DNA of 64,000 bases from Cytophagaceae bacterium (GTDB lineage: Bacteria > Bacteroidota > Bacteroidia > Cytophagales > Spirosomataceae). A program made the translations under genes and the position numbers. Of this stretch, positions 54,035 to 62,173 are shown in pieces (the stretch's first letter is position 1; the number at the start of each line of letters is the position of its first letter). The notes under the pieces were generated by a model. It ran no database searches. It saw only the letters and a list, made by a program, of their open reading frames with translations, and was not told the DNA's origin. The stretch lies in the NCBI GenBank assembly GCA_027486845.1, contig JAIXOL010000030.1, positions 186,001-250,000 on the forward strand, read 5' to 3'.

Positions 54035-54796
54035 TCAACTAAAAAGCGACTTCTCATTCAATGCTTGCACCAGCGTACAAACTGCCAAAACAAAATACAA
54101 AATACCAGTAATAATCGTCAGGTCAGTATTTCGCAAGAAATAATATGAAAGCACTGGCAAAACTTGTAGGGCGTGCATACCAATAAAGTGTGCGATACGT
54201 GGGTCGCCAAACTTTTTACTCCAATTTAAAATCGGAATGCCCACCCCACCATCTACTCCACCAATGGTATGCGACATTTGGCTACCCATCACGAAACCTT
54301 CAAAGGCGAAAATTACAAAAATAAAAATACCAAGCCGAATACTCCAAACGTAATGTAAAGGCAAGTCAGGAAAATCATTCTTTAAAAACAAAATGCCAAT
54401 GTAAGCAGTAGCAAGCGTGGCGATAGTGGCAGCCAAAGCCATCATCGAATACATAAATGAGTAAAAGCTTGTACTTACATTATAATGTGACAATCGTCCT
54501 CTACTAGCTTGCCAAGCGATATAAATGATTTCAAAACCCAATGTGATGATAATTACCCAATTAAAAAGTTTTGCATCAAAATTTGGCAAATAACCTATAA
54601 ACCAAGCAATTGCCCAAGCATAAAGCATTGTTGAAGCGGCAAATTTAAAAGGTTTATACCATGCATTTACATTATAAACTTCTATGATAGTGAAACGAGT
54701 CAAAACCAAAAACATGATTGATAGAGTAAAGCAAATTAGACCAAAATAAAACAGGGGTTCGTTCCTGTATTTGAGTGTTTCCAAGAAATTCATCAT
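54035..54796 (-). CDS. Membrane protein of the TetR operon
   Basis: A 253-residue membrane protein with about seven hydrophobic segments. It starts MMNFLETLKYRNEPLFYFG and holds SHTIGGVDGGVGIPILNWS, DPRIAHFIGMHALQVLPVL and a histidine/aspartate-lined set of helices. I do not recognise a family with certainty. The 11-base gap to the SDR gene and the TetR operator upstream place it in a TetR-controlled operon. Confidence 0.65.
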   Translation of the reverse strand: MMNFLETLKYRNEPLFYFGLICFTLSIMFLVLTRFTIIEVYNVNAWYKPFKFAASTMLYAWAIAWFIGYLPNFDAKLFNWVIIITLGFEIIYIAWQASRGRLSHYNVSTSFYSFMYSMMALAATIATLATAYIGILFLKNDFPDLPLHYVWSIRLGIFIFVIFAFEGFVMGSQMSHTIGGVDGGVGIPILNWSKKFGDPRIAHFIGMHALQVLPVLSYYFLRNTDLTIITGILYFVLAVCTLVQALNEKSLFS

Positions 54797-54807
54797 CTTT
54801 TTTTCTA

Positions 54808-55593
54808 CTATTTGATTTGGCTTGCCAGTCCTTTTTTAATTTTCATCATTAAGCCGTCAGGCATAAAACGAGGTAAATTTGAAATAAACCAGTTATTGAA
54901 GCCTACTAATTTCTTCCCTTTTCCATTCAATAAAAGTTCTATACCTACTTTAGCAACTTCATCCGCTGGCTTTGGCTTATTCGATTGATAAGCATTGGTT
55001 TTCAGCATAGCATCAGAGTTAAATGGTGTATCAACTGGGCCGGGGCAAAGCGTCGTAATCGTAACGCCGGTTCCTTCTAATTCGGCAGCTACGGTTTCAG
55101 AAAATGCCAAAACAAACGCTTTTGTTGCAGAATAAACTGAGTAATACGGGAAAGGTAAAAATGCCAATAAGGAAGCTACATTCATGATTTTGCCCGATTT
55201 ACGAGCAACCATATCTTGAGCAAAAAGCTTGGTTAAAGCTACCAATGATGAGACATTTAGCTCAATCATATCAAGTTCGGTTTCGAGAGAAGTTTCTATA
55301 AACTCACCATACAGCCCTACTCCTGCATTATTGACAAGCATATCGACAATGATATTTTGGCTATTGATTTCATTATATAGCGAAATTGCATTGACTTTAT
55401 TCGATAAATCTTTGGCAAAAATCTGCACATCAATGCCTTCTTTGGCCATTAAATCTTGTTGCAAGGTTTGTAGTTTATCAATACTCCGTGCAACCAAAAT
55501 AAGGTTAAACTTTTCTGCGGCTAATTGTTTAGCCATTTCAAGTCCGATACCACTAGATGCACCCGTTAGTAAAATTGTTTGATTTTTTTTCAT
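54808..55593 (-). CDS. Short-chain dehydrogenase/reductase
   Basis: A 261-residue SDR from ATG 55593. A TTG start eight codons earlier would lie inside the operator palindrome and is rejected. TGASSGIG binds NAD(P), NNAG follows in the middle, and the catalytic set is Ser (VASLLAF), Tyr (YSVYSATKAF, Tyr-x3-Lys). The substrate is not indicated. It is followed 11 bases later by a membrane protein gene, and it is preceded by the TGAACA-A-TGTTCA operator. Confidence 0.88.
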   Translation of the reverse strand: MKKNQTILLTGASSGIGLEMAKQLAAEKFNLILVARSIDKLQTLQQDLMAKEGIDVQIFAKDLSNKVNAISLYNEINSQNIIVDMLVNNAGVGLYGEFIETSLETELDMIELNVSSLVALTKLFAQDMVARKSGKIMNVASLLAFLPFPYYSVYSATKAFVLAFSETVAAELEGTGVTITTLCPGPVDTPFNSDAMLKTNAYQSNKPKPADEVAKVGIELLLNGKGKKLVGFNNWFISNLPRFMPDGLMMKIKKGLASQIK

Positions 55594-55610
55594 AACCTCA
55601 TTTTTTAAAT

Positions 55611-55623
55611 TGAACAATGTTCA
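55611..55623 (-). promoter_or_regulatory. Second TetR-type operator
   Basis: TGAACAATGTTCA is a perfect 13-bp palindrome located 18 bases before the SDR start codon, matching the one at 56278. Confidence 0.65.
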
Positions 55624-55639
55624 TTTTTAAACAAAAAAA

Positions 55640-56269
55640 CTATAGCTTATCCATAATCTTCATAAACTCTTCATAAGCCGCAATAACTATAGTTTCAGGA
55701 TTTTGAATATTTACTCCAACTGAACGATTACTAATTTCTAAACTACACATGCCGTGTACCATACTCCAAATCATAAAAGCAGTTGGTTCTAATTCGTGCC
55801 CTTTAAAATACCCTGCTGTCAAACATTCATTTACAGTCGAACACAACACATCAAAAGTGGCTTTCCCTTCATTCCATTCTTGTAGTTTTTCATCATTCAA
55901 AAATTCCATTGGGGCTTTTAGATTGAACATAAGGTCATACATATCACGGTTTTTTAAGGCAAAATTAATGTAAACCTTTCCCATCGCTCGTAACCTCTCC
56001 AGTGGATTACCTACATGTGATAGCACCTTAAATTCGCTACTTAATTGAATAAAACCTTGTGTATGCAGGGCATGAAAAATAGCATTTTTATCTTTAAAAT
56101 AAACATAGACCGTCCCAATGCTACAACCAATTGAATCCGAAATATTCCGAATGGTTGTTTGCTCAATTCCCTTTTCTACGAAGAGTTTTTTTGCACTATT
56201 TAAAATCAATACTTTTAAATCTTCTTTTGTTTTCTTACCCACATCTTCTATGATTACTTTTGATGACAC
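55640..56269 (-). CDS. TetR/AcrR family transcriptional regulator
   Basis: A 209-residue regulator from GTG 56269. The N-terminal HTH is clear: AKKLFVEKGIEQTTIRNISDSIGCSIGTVYVYFKDKNAIF. The C-terminal ligand domain is diverse. It sits before an SDR and a membrane protein gene on the same strand. A perfect palindrome lies just upstream of its start (56275-56293) and another before the SDR gene, so it probably represses itself and the pair. The ligand is unknown. Confidence 0.9.
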   Translation of the reverse strand: MSSKVIIEDVGKKTKEDLKVLILNSAKKLFVEKGIEQTTIRNISDSIGCSIGTVYVYFKDKNAIFHALHTQGFIQLSSEFKVLSHVGNPLERLRAMGKVYINFALKNRDMYDLMFNLKAPMEFLNDEKLQEWNEGKATFDVLCSTVNECLTAGYFKGHELEPTAFMIWSMVHGMCSLEISNRSVGVNIQNPETIVIAAYEEFMKIMDKL

Positions 56270-56274
56270 AAATT

Positions 56275-56304
56275 AAATGAACATTGTTCATTTTTACAAA
56301 ATTA
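56275..56304 (-). promoter_or_regulatory. TetR-type operator and promoter of the regulator gene
   Basis: A perfect 19-bp palindrome, AAATGAACATTGTTCATTT (56275-56293), lies between a TAATTTTG -7 element (56297-56304, minus strand) and the GTG start. The placement suits autorepression. Confidence 0.65.
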
Positions 56305-56332
56305 TTTTTTACGTTGATATATATATAAGAAC

Positions 56333-56366
56333 AAAAAAATCCTGCAAGGTTTCGCCTTACAGGATT
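56333..56366 (-). terminator. Terminator of the aldolase gene
   Basis: On the minus strand AATCCTG-t-AAGG and CCTT-g-CAGGATT form the stem, followed by seven T. Confidence 0.8.
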
Positions 56367-56395
56367 CTTTCAATGAATATAATTTCAGTAATAAA

Positions 56396-57478
56396 TTAAA
56401 TCAAACCTTCGTTACGGTTGATACAATCTAAATCTTCAAAAGCTACTTTTAAACGAGCAATCATATTTTCTTCACCTTTGCGTAACCATACACGTGGGTC
56501 ATAATATTTTTTGTTCGGAGAATCTTCGCCTTCTGGGTTTCCTAATTGCGTTTGCAGATACCCTTCTTTTTCTTTGTAATATTTCAAGATACCTTCCCAA
56601 GTTGACCACTGTACGTCAGTGTCGATGTTCATTTTCACTGCACCGTATTTGATGGCCTCTCTGATTTCTTCACGTGAACTACCCGAACCACCGTGGAACA
56701 CGAAGTTTACTGGCAATTCACCCGTTCCGAATTTCTCTTGGATAAAATCTTGTGAGTTTTTCAAGATGATTGGCGATAATTTCACGTTACCTGGCTTATA
56801 AACACCGTGTACGTTTCCGAATGCCGCAGCGATTGTGAAGTTCGGAGAAATTTTACCTAATTCTTCGTAAGCATAAGCTACTTCCGAAGGTTGTGTATAA
56901 AGTTTCGAGCTATCAACGTCAGAGTTGTCAACGCCGTCTTCTTCACCACCTGTTACACCTAATTCGATTTCGAGAGTCATGCCCATTTTGGCCATTCTCT
57001 CTAAATATTTTGCACAGATTTCGATATTTTCTTCCAATGGCTCTTCTGATAAATCAATCATGTGAGAGCTAAACAATGGTTTGCCGTGTTGAGCAAAGAA
57101 TTTTTCACCAGCATCCAATAAACCGTCTATCCAAGGTAATAATTTTTTTGCACAGTGGTCAGTATGTAATACAACTGGAATGCCATACATTTCAGCGATT
57201 TGATGCACGTGCATCGCTCCCGAAACTGCTCCAGCAATAGCTGCTTCTTGATTTTTATTTGGTAAACTTTTACCAGCGTAAAAAGAAGCTCCACCATTTG
57301 AAAATTGAATAATAACTGGCGAATTTACAGCTTTTGCTGCTTCCATCACACCATTTACAGAGTTAGTTCCAACAACATTTACCGCAGGAAGGGCGTAATC
57401 ATTTTCGTTGGCGTGACGTAACAAAGCATTCAATGCTTCACCTGTAACGACGCCTGGTTTGATTAGAGATTGACTCAT
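56396..57478 (-). CDS. fbaA: Class II fructose-bisphosphate aldolase
   Basis: A 360-residue zinc aldolase of glycolysis. The metal site is seen in VVLHTDHCAKK (His, Asp, His), EIELGVTGGEEDGVDN (Glu), the loop AFGNVHGVY (His) and FHGGSGSS (His plus phosphate loop), and NIDTDVQWS. Length is normal for the long class IIA form. It is a single gene with a terminator. Confidence 0.95.
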   Translation of the reverse strand: MSQSLIKPGVVTGEALNALLRHANENDYALPAVNVVGTNSVNGVMEAAKAVNSPVIIQFSNGGASFYAGKSLPNKNQEAAIAGAVSGAMHVHQIAEMYGIPVVLHTDHCAKKLLPWIDGLLDAGEKFFAQHGKPLFSSHMIDLSEEPLEENIEICAKYLERMAKMGMTLEIELGVTGGEEDGVDNSDVDSSKLYTQPSEVAYAYEELGKISPNFTIAAAFGNVHGVYKPGNVKLSPIILKNSQDFIQEKFGTGELPVNFVFHGGSGSSREEIREAIKYGAVKMNIDTDVQWSTWEGILKYYKEKEGYLQTQLGNPEGEDSPNKKYYDPRVWLRKGEENMIARLKVAFEDLDCINRNEGLI

Positions 57479-57611
57479 GAGTACCGTTTTTGAATTTTAA
57501 AAAGAAATAATGTTATTATAATGATAGATGAAGCCTAATTGATGAATTCTAATGCAAATTAATGATTTTTCGATAAAATGTTGCTGTTTAGACATTAAAA
57601 AATAAGAGATT

Positions 57612-57646
57612 AAGGAAGGCTTCGTTTAGAACGAAGCCTTCCTTTT
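57612..57646. terminator. Perfect 15-bp hairpin, terminator
   Basis: AAGGAAGGCTTCGTT (57612-57626), loop TAG, AACGAAGCCTTCCTT (57630-57644), then TT. It lies downstream of the minus-strand deacetylase gene. Confidence 0.75.
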
Positions 57647-57658
57647 AAAACTCAGTAC

Positions 57659-58573
57659 TTACTTTCCATCATACAAAGCTTGAATATTTGCTGGAATTTC
57701 TGGGTCTTTGAGTATATTTTTCTTCTTATCAGTCATTCGCCAGCGATGCAACCACGAAATACCATTAGTAGTGATAACTCGCTCGGGGCGACTATAAATT
57801 TCATCTTGCAGTGCTTCTTTCAAGGTTATAAATGTATAACCTCGCTTTTGCATAATCATAATAAGTTCGTTGAAATACTCGGCGTTGAGGGCGTTGGCGT
57901 GGCACAAGAAAATATGTTTAATCGGTCGGCCAGCTACTTCTTTGGTGAGTTTTTCGTAATAATCAAAATAAGCTTCAGTGTGTTTTAGATATTTTTCGGC
58001 TACTTCTTTCATCAAAGTTTTATTATTGGCTTTTAGAGCATCCATGTAAACCTTGTTGAAAAGCCAATCGTCGGCATCAATCGTGACTGGTGCATTTTGG
58101 TAGTCTTTTTCAGCTAAAAATGCTTGAAAATCGTATTTTTTCAAACTATCCGAACCTGTATGTAAAAACGGAAATCGAAAATATCGTTCGGTTTGACCAT
58201 ATTTTTGTTTTAGTTTTTCGGTCAGAATCTCACCTTTGAGGGTTTCGGTCTTAAAGTCTTCTAATGATAATTTACTGAAAGATGGATGCGAAAAGGTATG
58301 ATTGCCCAACTGCTGTCCATTAGCCAACCAATAATCAAGCAAACCAACACGTTCGTCGATTTGCCCTAGCCTGTAAACCGAATTTTCGTTGACAAAACCT
58401 ACCGTTGTTAGTTTTTGCTGCTTAATTTTGCTTAGAAGTTTTGCGGTTGCCTCTTGGGCATGTTTGAGCGAAAGTTCCCCCACAAAAGGCAAATCATCAA
58501 TCGTGATAGCGATTTGTTTTTGGGCTTTTGAGATAAAACTAATGAATATTAAAACTATAAAAAAAATTCTCAT
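57659..58573 (-). CDS. Secreted polysaccharide deacetylase
   Basis: A 304-residue exported protein (signal to FISKAQK). NodB motifs: ITIDDLPF (motif 1, catalytic and metal Asp), LGNHTFSHPSF (metal His pair) and the RFPFLHTG segment, then FLCHANALN in place of the last motif. This is the distant branch of NodB-type deacetylases. Substrate unknown. It is separate from the other deacetylase at 17.6 kb. Confidence 0.87.
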   Translation of the reverse strand: MRIFFIVLIFISFISKAQKQIAITIDDLPFVGELSLKHAQEATAKLLSKIKQQKLTTVGFVNENSVYRLGQIDERVGLLDYWLANGQQLGNHTFSHPSFSKLSLEDFKTETLKGEILTEKLKQKYGQTERYFRFPFLHTGSDSLKKYDFQAFLAEKDYQNAPVTIDADDWLFNKVYMDALKANNKTLMKEVAEKYLKHTEAYFDYYEKLTKEVAGRPIKHIFLCHANALNAEYFNELIMIMQKRGYTFITLKEALQDEIYSRPERVITTNGISWLHRWRMTDKKKNILKDPEIPANIQALYDGK

Positions 58574-58714
58574 TGTGATTTAGGAAATAGTTGACAATAT
58601 TTCACCTTTTTGGTGTTTATTTATTAGGATACCTACTTTTTTTAACTAAAATTATTACACCTTTTAGAGGTTTCAAATTAAAGGATTCTCAGTAAAAATT
58701 TGGGGATAAACAAA

Positions 58715-58756
58715 GAAGACTTCGCTGAGAAGAGTGCTCAGGCCGAAGTCTTCCTT
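58715..58756. terminator. Terminator hairpin
   Basis: GAAGACTTCG (58715-58724) pairs with CGAAGTCTTC (58744-58753), with an inner CTGAG/CTCAG stem. Confidence 0.7.
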
Positions 58757-58779
58757 ATCCATCATTTTTAGAACCAAAC

Positions 58780-59454
58780 TTACTTCAAAACTGCTTTCAT
58801 CATCAAATCAGCCACGAATTGATTGCCAATTTCATTCAAATGTACACGGTCAGTTGTCAATATGCCAGACTCTTTATTTGTAGGATTATTTTTTAGGTTA
58901 TAACCAATAAATTCTTTGCGTAAATCAATGATTGGGCAATCGAATTTTGCCGAAATCGTGCGGATGATATTTGAGTAATGATTCAAATCTCCATCCTGTT
59001 GATTGCTATTATCAGTACGTTCGCCGATGGCAGCAGGCGTGCAACAGATTACTTTGATGCCTTGCGACTGCATTTTTTTGATGAGTGCTGTATAGAAATT
59101 ACCAAATTTATCGGCATCAGTGCCTGTACCATGGCTGGCCTTATGCCAAACATCATTTACACCAACATAAATTACGACCACATCAGGCTTTTGAGAAAGT
59201 ACATCGTCTTCCATTCTTAGGTACAAATCATAAACTTTATTTCCACCAATACCCGCTCCTGTTAACTGATATTTATCTTTAATACCTTGTTTTTCGAGCA
59301 TTTCTTTCATTTTGGTGATATATCCACCAGGATTTACGCCCGCTTGCGTAATTGAATCTCCAAAGAAAATTACTTTGGTTGGTTTGTCTTGTGTAAGAGA
59401 AAACATTGAGAGTGAGAGTAAAACTAACAATAGAGTTTTGAAAGAAGTTTTCAT
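58780..59454 (-). CDS. SGNH/GDSL hydrolase
   Basis: A 224-residue exported enzyme (signal to MFSLTQ). SGNH blocks: block I FFGDSITQAG (Ser), block II GAGIGGNK (Gly), block III YVGVNDVWH (Asn), and block V DRVHLNEIG (Asp/His). This fits an esterase removing acyl groups from sugars, similar to the rhamnogalacturonan acetylesterase group. The order on the strand is single-gene. A terminator hairpin follows on the minus side. Confidence 0.9.
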   Translation of the reverse strand: MKTSFKTLLLVLLSLSMFSLTQDKPTKVIFFGDSITQAGVNPGGYITKMKEMLEKQGIKDKYQLTGAGIGGNKVYDLYLRMEDDVLSQKPDVVVIYVGVNDVWHKASHGTGTDADKFGNFYTALIKKMQSQGIKVICCTPAAIGERTDNSNQQDGDLNHYSNIIRTISAKFDCPIIDLRKEFIGYNLKNNPTNKESGILTTDRVHLNEIGNQFVADLMMKAVLK

Positions 59455-59602
59455 TGAGTTTTATTAAAATAAAATGGTTGAATATAAACAGACGAAAGTA
59501 AAAAGATATTGGCAGAAAACAAAAAAACAGCGTTTCGGAAAGTTCCAAAACACTGTCTAAATCCCCTAAACTAAATAATTCCTAACCTTTTCAAGACTAC
59601 TA

Positions 59603-59676
59603 TCTATCGACAGCTGTCGATAGACAACTAACACCAAAAAACTGTTTCTTGTGGACTTTGGATTGTTGACCGTTGA
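59603..59676. repeat. Palindrome and 7-bp repeat array
   Basis: CTATCGACAGCTGTCGATAG (59604-59623) is a perfect palindrome. It is followed by heptamers TTGTGGA, CTTTGGA, TTGTTGA, CCGTTGA (59649-59676), which end six bases before the stop of the next minus-strand gene. Confidence 0.55.
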
Positions 59677-59682
59677 CTTATT

Positions 59683-60099
59683 TTACTTGACGTTCATTGA
59701 GCGATATTCGGCTGGTGTTGGTGCGTGTGTTTCCAAATTTACTTCCTTCGTGATTGCTTCTTTACCATTTGATATTTCAAAACGATACTTGCCATCTGAT
59801 AAGCCAACTAAGTCATATTTCTTTGAAAACTTACTTGCTTTTTTACCTATAACCTCCGAATAAATCACTTCATTACGATCGTTTTTCAAGGTAATATCTA
59901 ATGATTTGCCTTCTTGCTTTTCAATTAAAACATTGACTTTCATTGAGTTTATGATACGATACATACCTACTTCAAATGTGCGTTTACTGAAGATTTTGCT
60001 TTCATCTTTTTTGCCGATTGGCTCAGATGCTAATACTGTTGAGAATGCAAATACACCCGTTGTAAAAGCGATTGCGAAAGTTTTAAGAGCCTTTTTCAT
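59683..60099 (-). CDS. Small secreted protein, paralogue A
   Basis: A 138-residue protein with a signal peptide (to STVLAS). The mature domain is beta-rich: GMYRIINSMKVNVLIEK, GKSLDITLKNDRNEVIYSE, KKASKFSKKYDLVGLSDGKY, RFEISNGKEAITKEVNL. The organisation repeats in the neighbouring gene 60230-60658. It resembles a T9SS sorting-domain-like or DUF3244-like Ig fold, but I see no firm family. It may be a periplasmic or surface protein. Confidence 0.7.
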   Translation of the reverse strand: MKKALKTFAIAFTTGVFAFSTVLASEPIGKKDESKIFSKRTFEVGMYRIINSMKVNVLIEKQEGKSLDITLKNDRNEVIYSEVIGKKASKFSKKYDLVGLSDGKYRFEISNGKEAITKEVNLETHAPTPAEYRSMNVK

Positions 60100-60229
60100 A
60101 ATTTTGTCGAGCGGCGAACCGCATTTTTAAATATTTGTAATTTTTATAGCTTTTCGATTATAAGATGCTGTGATTGTTAGCTGCGTTGCAGTGTATTGAC
60201 TAATCGGTCGATAAAACTTATAAGCGGTA

Positions 60230-60658
60230 TTAGTAACTTAAAGTGCCTTTTCCTTGGGCTGTGTCCAGCTTTATAATTTCTTTGGTAATAACATATTCAC
60301 CGTTGGTGATTTCGATGAAATATTTACCAGTTTCGATTGAAGAGAAATCATATCTGAAATTAAATCCAGTAGCTTTTTTGCTGATTCTTTCTTCACTCAA
60401 GACATTACCGTTTTCGTTCATCAATTTTACGGTAGCGGTTTTGCCAGAATCTTTTGTCAATGACAAATTCAATTTCAATGAGTTTACTTTTCCCACCTCA
60501 TACATTCCTATGTTGAGATTCATCATTTTATAGTTAAGAATCGAGTTTGAAGTCGTAGTAGCTTCGTTTTTTTCTAATTTTTTATCTTCCGCATTTGCAT
60601 TGAAGAATACTGTTGTTGCTAATAAAACGATGGCGATTTTTGATTGTAAAGTTTTCAT
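60230..60658 (-). CDS. Small secreted protein, paralogue B
   Basis: A 142-residue protein with a signal peptide (to FFNANA). It aligns with the preceding gene: GMYEVGKVNSLKLNLSLTK, GKTATVKLMNENGNVLSEE, KKATGFNFRYDFSSIETGKY, FIEITNGEYVITKEII. The match runs over about 85 residues with the order of strands preserved, so the pair comes from a tandem duplication. A TACCTTTG -7 element is on the minus strand at 60850-60857, giving a 5' leader of about 185 bases. Confidence 0.7.
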   Translation of the reverse strand: MKTLQSKIAIVLLATTVFFNANAEDKKLEKNEATTTSNSILNYKMMNLNIGMYEVGKVNSLKLNLSLTKDSGKTATVKLMNENGNVLSEERISKKATGFNFRYDFSSIETGKYFIEITNGEYVITKEIIKLDTAQGKGTLSY

Positions 60659-61177
60659 AATTTTGTGTATTTAATGTTTTGTTTTTTTAATTGTTTTTGT
60701 TTTATTGATTCAAAATTAGTATCCTGATTTAAGCTCCGAAAACATAAGTGATGAAGTAAGCATTCTTGGTCATGAAATTCTTCTTCTTTGTGATTTGGCT
60801 TATTATAAATTCTTTTTTTCTTAAATTCTATCTGCCTTTTTTGATGACTCAAAGGTATGCTTAAACTTAGTACTATGTAATACAAACTACTCTAATGGTT
60901 ATTTTAAAAGGACGAGTGGCGATTAGACTTGATGACTTCAAAATGACTTTCTAACAATATTTTATTTTCTTTTAAACCCATTTTAATATTATTAATAGAT
61001 AAAAACAAAATATTATTTTGTTTTTATGCCAAATTTTCTACTGATGATTTATTACTACTCAAAAAGGCAATTCCAAGAAATCAAAAGCCACACCAAATAT
61101 TAGTTAAACTATTACTTATCAAACACTTAGATAATCTTAATAAAACTAAGAAGCTTTAGAGTAGTCGAAAAAATGTC
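60659..61177. other. Long AT-rich intergenic region
   Basis: No real coding frame is seen. It holds the promoter of paralogue B (-7 at 60850-60857, minus strand) and a perfect 29-bp AT-rich palindrome centred at 61013 (arms 60999-61012 and 61014-61027). The rest is low-complexity. Confidence 0.4.
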
Positions 61178-61247
61178 CATTTTCGTACAATTAAATATCA
61201 TTTTCGTACAATATTTGATTTTGATTCACAAAACTTTATTACATTTG
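61178..61247 (+). promoter_or_regulatory. Promoter with tandem CATTTTCGTACAAT repeats
   Basis: CATTTTCGTACAAT occurs at 61178-61191 and 61199-61212, 21 bp apart. Downstream are TTTG (61214-61217) and TACATTTG (61240-61247), with a 22-bp spacer. The repeats lie right upstream of -33, the position expected for an activator. Confidence 0.65.
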
Positions 61248-61277
61248 AGTGTAAAATAATCAACCTTTAATACTGAG

Positions 61278-62057
61278 ATGAAAAAAGTTAAAATCATTGC
61301 ATCGATTGCATTAGCCATGCTCCTTAGTGCAAAATCTTATGGACAATCTTCTTCTACCCCACCCGCGGTTTCACCGATGCCGATGAAACCCGAAATGACA
61401 GAAATTTGGAACCCAGAAGTTACGGTTGTAACTCCAGGAAAAACAAGTGCCGATGCACCATCAGATGCGATTATATTATTTGATGGCAAAGATTTATCAC
61501 AATGGGTAAGTGCCAAAGATGGTTCAGCTGCCCCATGGGCAGTGATTGATGGACGCATGGAAGTTGTGCCAAAAACTGGTGATATTAAAACAAAATTAAA
61601 ATTTGGCGATTGTCAACTACACATCGAGTTTTCGGCTCCAGATGAAGTTGCGGGCCAAAGCCAAGGCCGTGGTAATAGTGGCGTTTTCTTCCAAGACCGC
61701 TACGAATTACAAATTTTGGATTCTTATCAAAACCGAACTTATCGTAATGGACAAGCGGGTAGTATATATAAGGATGTGGCTCCGCTCGTCAATGCTATGC
61801 GTAGCCCACTCGAATGGAATACTTATGATGTAATTTATACTGCACCACGCTTCAAGCCAGATGGTCGATTGGATTACCCTGCTCGTATTACGGTTTTGCA
61901 CAATGGAGTTTTGGTTCAAAACAATACTACGATTTTAGGCCTAACAAACTATATTGGTTTACACATGTATCCTGAAGCTCACGGTGAAGACGTAATTCAC
62001 TTACAAGACCACGGCAACAAAACTCAATTCAGAAATATTTGGATTAGAAGACTGTAA
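61278..62057 (+). CDS. DUF1080 (3-keto-disaccharide hydrolase-like) protein
   Basis: A 259-residue exported protein (signal to KSYGQS) with the family pattern: DAIILFDGKDLSQWVSAKDG, WAVIDGRMEVVP, GDCQLHIEFSAP and RGNSGVFFQDRYELQILDS, then TVLHNGVLVQN. DUF1080 enzymes are lectin-like beta-sandwich proteins; some cleave 3-keto-disaccharides. The promoter has a paired upstream motif. The gene stop overlaps a heptamer array. Confidence 0.9.
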   Translation: MKKVKIIASIALAMLLSAKSYGQSSSTPPAVSPMPMKPEMTEIWNPEVTVVTPGKTSADAPSDAIILFDGKDLSQWVSAKDGSAAPWAVIDGRMEVVPKTGDIKTKLKFGDCQLHIEFSAPDEVAGQSQGRGNSGVFFQDRYELQILDSYQNRTYRNGQAGSIYKDVAPLVNAMRSPLEWNTYDVIYTAPRFKPDGRLDYPARITVLHNGVLVQNNTTILGLTNYIGLHMYPEAHGEDVIHLQDHGNKTQFRNIWIRRL

Positions 62058-62091
62058 ACAGTGAACAGTTTGCAGTAAACAGTTATCAGTT
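62057..62091. repeat. Degenerate 7-bp repeat array
   Basis: Five units in a row: AACAGTG, AACAGTT, TGCAGTA, AACAGTT, ATCAGTT. It starts inside the stop codon of the DUF1080 gene and runs into the terminator. Confidence 0.65.
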
Positions 62092-62095
62092 ATAT

Positions 62096-62135
62096 AAAAG
62101 ATGTTTTTTTCTTCGGGAAGAAGCATCTTTTGTTT
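62096..62135 (+). terminator. Terminator of the DUF1080 gene
   Basis: AAAAGATG (62096-62103) pairs with CATCTTTT (62124-62131), with an inner TTCTTC-GGGA-AGAA stem, followed by GTTTT. Confidence 0.7.
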
Positions 62136-62173
62136 TAAAATCAAATAATTTTTCATTATCAATTATCCATTAA

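Noticed and set aside
57612-58756. A shared repeat family based on the CTTCG-containing hairpins at 57612, 58715 and 38302
   Set aside because: The similarity is limited to short GC-rich stems with UUCG-type cores, which is expected of terminators.
60655-60885. A 76-residue minus-strand frame upstream of the secreted paralogue B
   Set aside because: Its composition is AT-driven Lys/Asn-rich without a signal or motif, and it overlaps the promoter and leader of paralogue B.
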